From the NCBI GenBank assembly GCA_030693565.1, contig JAUYAJ010000524.1:1-15906 (forward strand): a stretch of 15,906 nt of DNA. The letters are read 5' to 3'. The first letter of the stretch is position 1. Each line of letters begins with the position of its first letter. Positions 14,514-15,906 of this stretch are shown here, piece by piece. The position numbers were made by a program, and so were the translations under genes. This DNA is from Rubrivivax sp. (lineage in GTDB: Bacteria; Pseudomonadota; Gammaproteobacteria; Burkholderiales; Burkholderiaceae_C). The notes under the pieces are model-generated. The model did no database searches. It was not told the origin of the DNA and saw only the letters and a program-made list of their open reading frames with translations.

Positions 14514-14547
14514 AGCGCAGGCATCATCGACGAGGTCTGCGCTTTTT
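14514..14547 (+). terminator. Rho-independent terminator of the fusion esterase gene
   Basis: AGCGCAG (14514-14520) pairs with CTGCGCT (14537-14543), with two more weak inner pairs, and the stem runs into TTTTT (14543-14547). It lies 27 bases after the esterase stop and 20 before the stop of the convergent regulator. The T-run is on the + strand only, so it serves the esterase. Confidence 0.8.
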
Positions 14548-14566
14548 CACGCCGCAGCAGGGCGGA

Positions 14567-15906
14567 TCAGTCGGCTGGCGCGCTCAGATGCCACAGGCGC
14601 AGCGCGATGTGAATCTCCAGCGCCCGCGACGCCTGGCCCCAGTGGCCGAGCAAGGTCTCGATGGTGGCCAGGCGCTGGCGGACCGTGTTGACGTGGATGC
14701 CCAGGCGCTGCGCCGTGGCTTTGGCGTTCTGGTTGTTGTCGAAGTAGCTCAGCAAGGTCGGCGCCAGTTCGGCACTGCGCTTGCGGTCCTGCGAGAGCAG
14801 CGGGCCGATGGTGGCGCCCAGGAAGCCGGTGAGGCTGGCTTGGTCGTGGGTTTCGAACAGCGTCGAGTACAGCGCCAGTTCATTTTGATTGACGATCTGC
14901 CCTTGCATGCCAATGCGCCCGAGCACCGGCAGTGCCCGGCACAGGGTTGCGTACAGCGCTGGGATCTCTGCGGGGCCACCAACGGGCCGTGACAGCACCC
15001 CATGGTGGGCGCTGCGGAGTTCGTTGCGTGCCCAGGCCGAGACGGCTTGCCGGGCATCGATGGCGCCGGTTGCGCTGCACAGGATGACGAGCGTGCCGTC
15101 GACGTCGTCGACGAGCGCGTTCGCCAGCGGGCGCATGGTTCTGAAACGCCGCGCCGCGTAGCCGGCGCTCGGGCCATCCATCTTCAGCAGCATCAGTGCA
15201 AGCGGCCGGGCCAGATCGACACCGTGATGGTCGGCGCGGCTGATCTGGTCTTCTATCTCGCCCTGGCGTGGCCACAACAGCGAGCGCAGCAGGGTTGAGG
15301 CGTCGCGGCTCTTCGAGGCTTCCAGGCGCTGGCGCGACAGCAGCACGATCCCGATCACGCTTGCGCTGCGCTCGAAGGTGCGCACGGCGATCTCCTCGAG
15401 CTCACCGCGGTGGAACAGCATGGCCGCGCCGAGGATGTCGTCGCCACCGATCACCGGCATCACCCGGCAGGTTTCGCTGTCCAACTGGTACGCCGGCACC
15501 GAGCGGCCGGTTTCCCGGCTCTGGCGCAAAGCGCGTGCCACGTCGGCGCTGCGCGCACCGTGCGGTGCGTAGCATTCGGCAGCCGCGCCGGCATAACCAG
15601 CCGCTGCTGCGGCGCTGACAACCTGCGAGGCTTCGTCCAGCACCAGCAGGCTGCCGCCGAGCATCTGCGCGACCGACTCGCACAGCGTGGACAGCGAGGC
15701 GCCCCGGGCCAGCAACGAGGTGAGTTGCTCGTGGGCGTCGGTGGCGGCCTGGATGCTGCGCATGTGCCGCTCCAGCTCGGCACGGGCTTTGTCCGCGTTG
15801 TCCAGCGCGACATTTGCACGTTCGAAGTCGCGCGCATTCTTCAGTGCCACCGCGCCGTGCGTGGCCAGCGTGCACAGGATCGAGATGCTCTGCGAGGTGT
15901 GCAAGC
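14567..15906 (-). CDS. PucR/CdaR-type transcriptional regulator with GAF-like region, N-terminus outside window
   Basis: The gene runs leftward and its start lies beyond the right edge; about 446 C-terminal residues are seen. The visible part begins inside what looks like the last helix of a GAF domain (ILCTLATHGAVALKNARDFERA). A helical linker, a second sensor-like region at fragment residues about 70-190, and a degenerate GGDEF-like middle domain at about 230-330 follow. The PucR-type helix-turn-helix is at about 379-438 (LLSYFDNNQNAKATAQRLGIHVNTVRQRL). Such proteins usually activate genes for uptake or breakdown of small organic acids, purines or aromatics on binding a ligand. It converges on the esterase gene with 79 bases between stops, so control of that gene is possible but not shown. 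A TTG at 15904 is not accepted as the start because homologous sequence clearly continues upstream. Confidence 0.85.
   Translation of the reverse strand, partial: LHTSQSISILCTLATHGAVALKNARDFERANVALDNADKARAELERHMRSIQAATDAHEQLTSLLARGASLSTLCESVAQMLGGSLLVLDEASQVVSAAAAAGYAGAAAECYAPHGARSADVARALRQSRETGRSVPAYQLDSETCRVMPVIGGDDILGAAMLFHRGELEEIAVRTFERSASVIGIVLLSRQRLEASKSRDASTLLRSLLWPRQGEIEDQISRADHHGVDLARPLALMLLKMDGPSAGYAARRFRTMRPLANALVDDVDGTLVILCSATGAIDARQAVSAWARNELRSAHHGVLSRPVGGPAEIPALYATLCRALPVLGRIGMQGQIVNQNELALYSTLFETHDQASLTGFLGATIGPLLSQDRKRSAELAPTLLSYFDNNQNAKATAQRLGIHVNTVRQRLATIETLLGHWGQASRALEIHIALRLWHLSAPAD

Noticed and set aside
10628..15906. Search for a direct repeat of the tRNA-Pro 3' end (att site), IS ends or CRISPR repeats
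   Set aside because: No second copy of the tRNA end, no transposase or integrase, and no regularly spaced repeats were seen by eye.

Overview
The window reads as a GC-rich betaproteobacterial chromosome, most likely order Burkholderiales. The gene order thrS-infC-rpmI-rplT-pheS-pheT-ihfA-merR-tRNA-Pro, the protein sequences and the strong G/C bias at third codon positions all point there. The genus cannot be fixed from sequence alone; the tannase/MHETase-family protein would suit a Leptothrix/Rubrivivax/Ideonella-type organism, but that is inference.

Left part (1-2644): the 3' end of tex (helix-hairpin-helix plus S1 RNA-binding protein), a Cu,Zn superoxide dismutase lipoprotein (sodC) and a patatin-like lipase, all on the + strand.

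Centre (about 2670-10627): the translation operon. A 12-residue, threonine-rich leader peptide and two mutually exclusive hairpins precede thrS and have the geometry of a classical attenuator. Then come infC (apparent ATC start), rpmI, rplT, two tandem hairpins (the second terminator-like), pheS, pheT, ihfA and a MerR-type regulator. A tRNA-Pro(GGG) with its own TATAAT box and a downstream stem-loop closes the block. Together these genes supply two aminoacyl-tRNA synthetases, initiation factor 3, two 50S proteins, a nucleoid protein and a tRNA.

Right part (10628-15906): accessory DNA. About 440 bases with no convincing gene but several inverted repeats lead to a 1121-residue lipoprotein that fuses a complete tannase/feruloyl-esterase (MHETase-type) hydrolase to a complete type-B carboxylesterase. 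Both catalytic triads are visible, yet the two cysteines that normally tie the tannase serine and histidine together are missing while the other disulfide cysteines are kept. A good terminator follows. A convergent PucR/CdaR-type regulator with GAF-like sensing regions runs off the right edge.

The most interesting items are the thrS threonine-leader attenuator and the double-esterase fusion with its altered catalytic site. I saw no insertion sequence, CRISPR array or phage gene.
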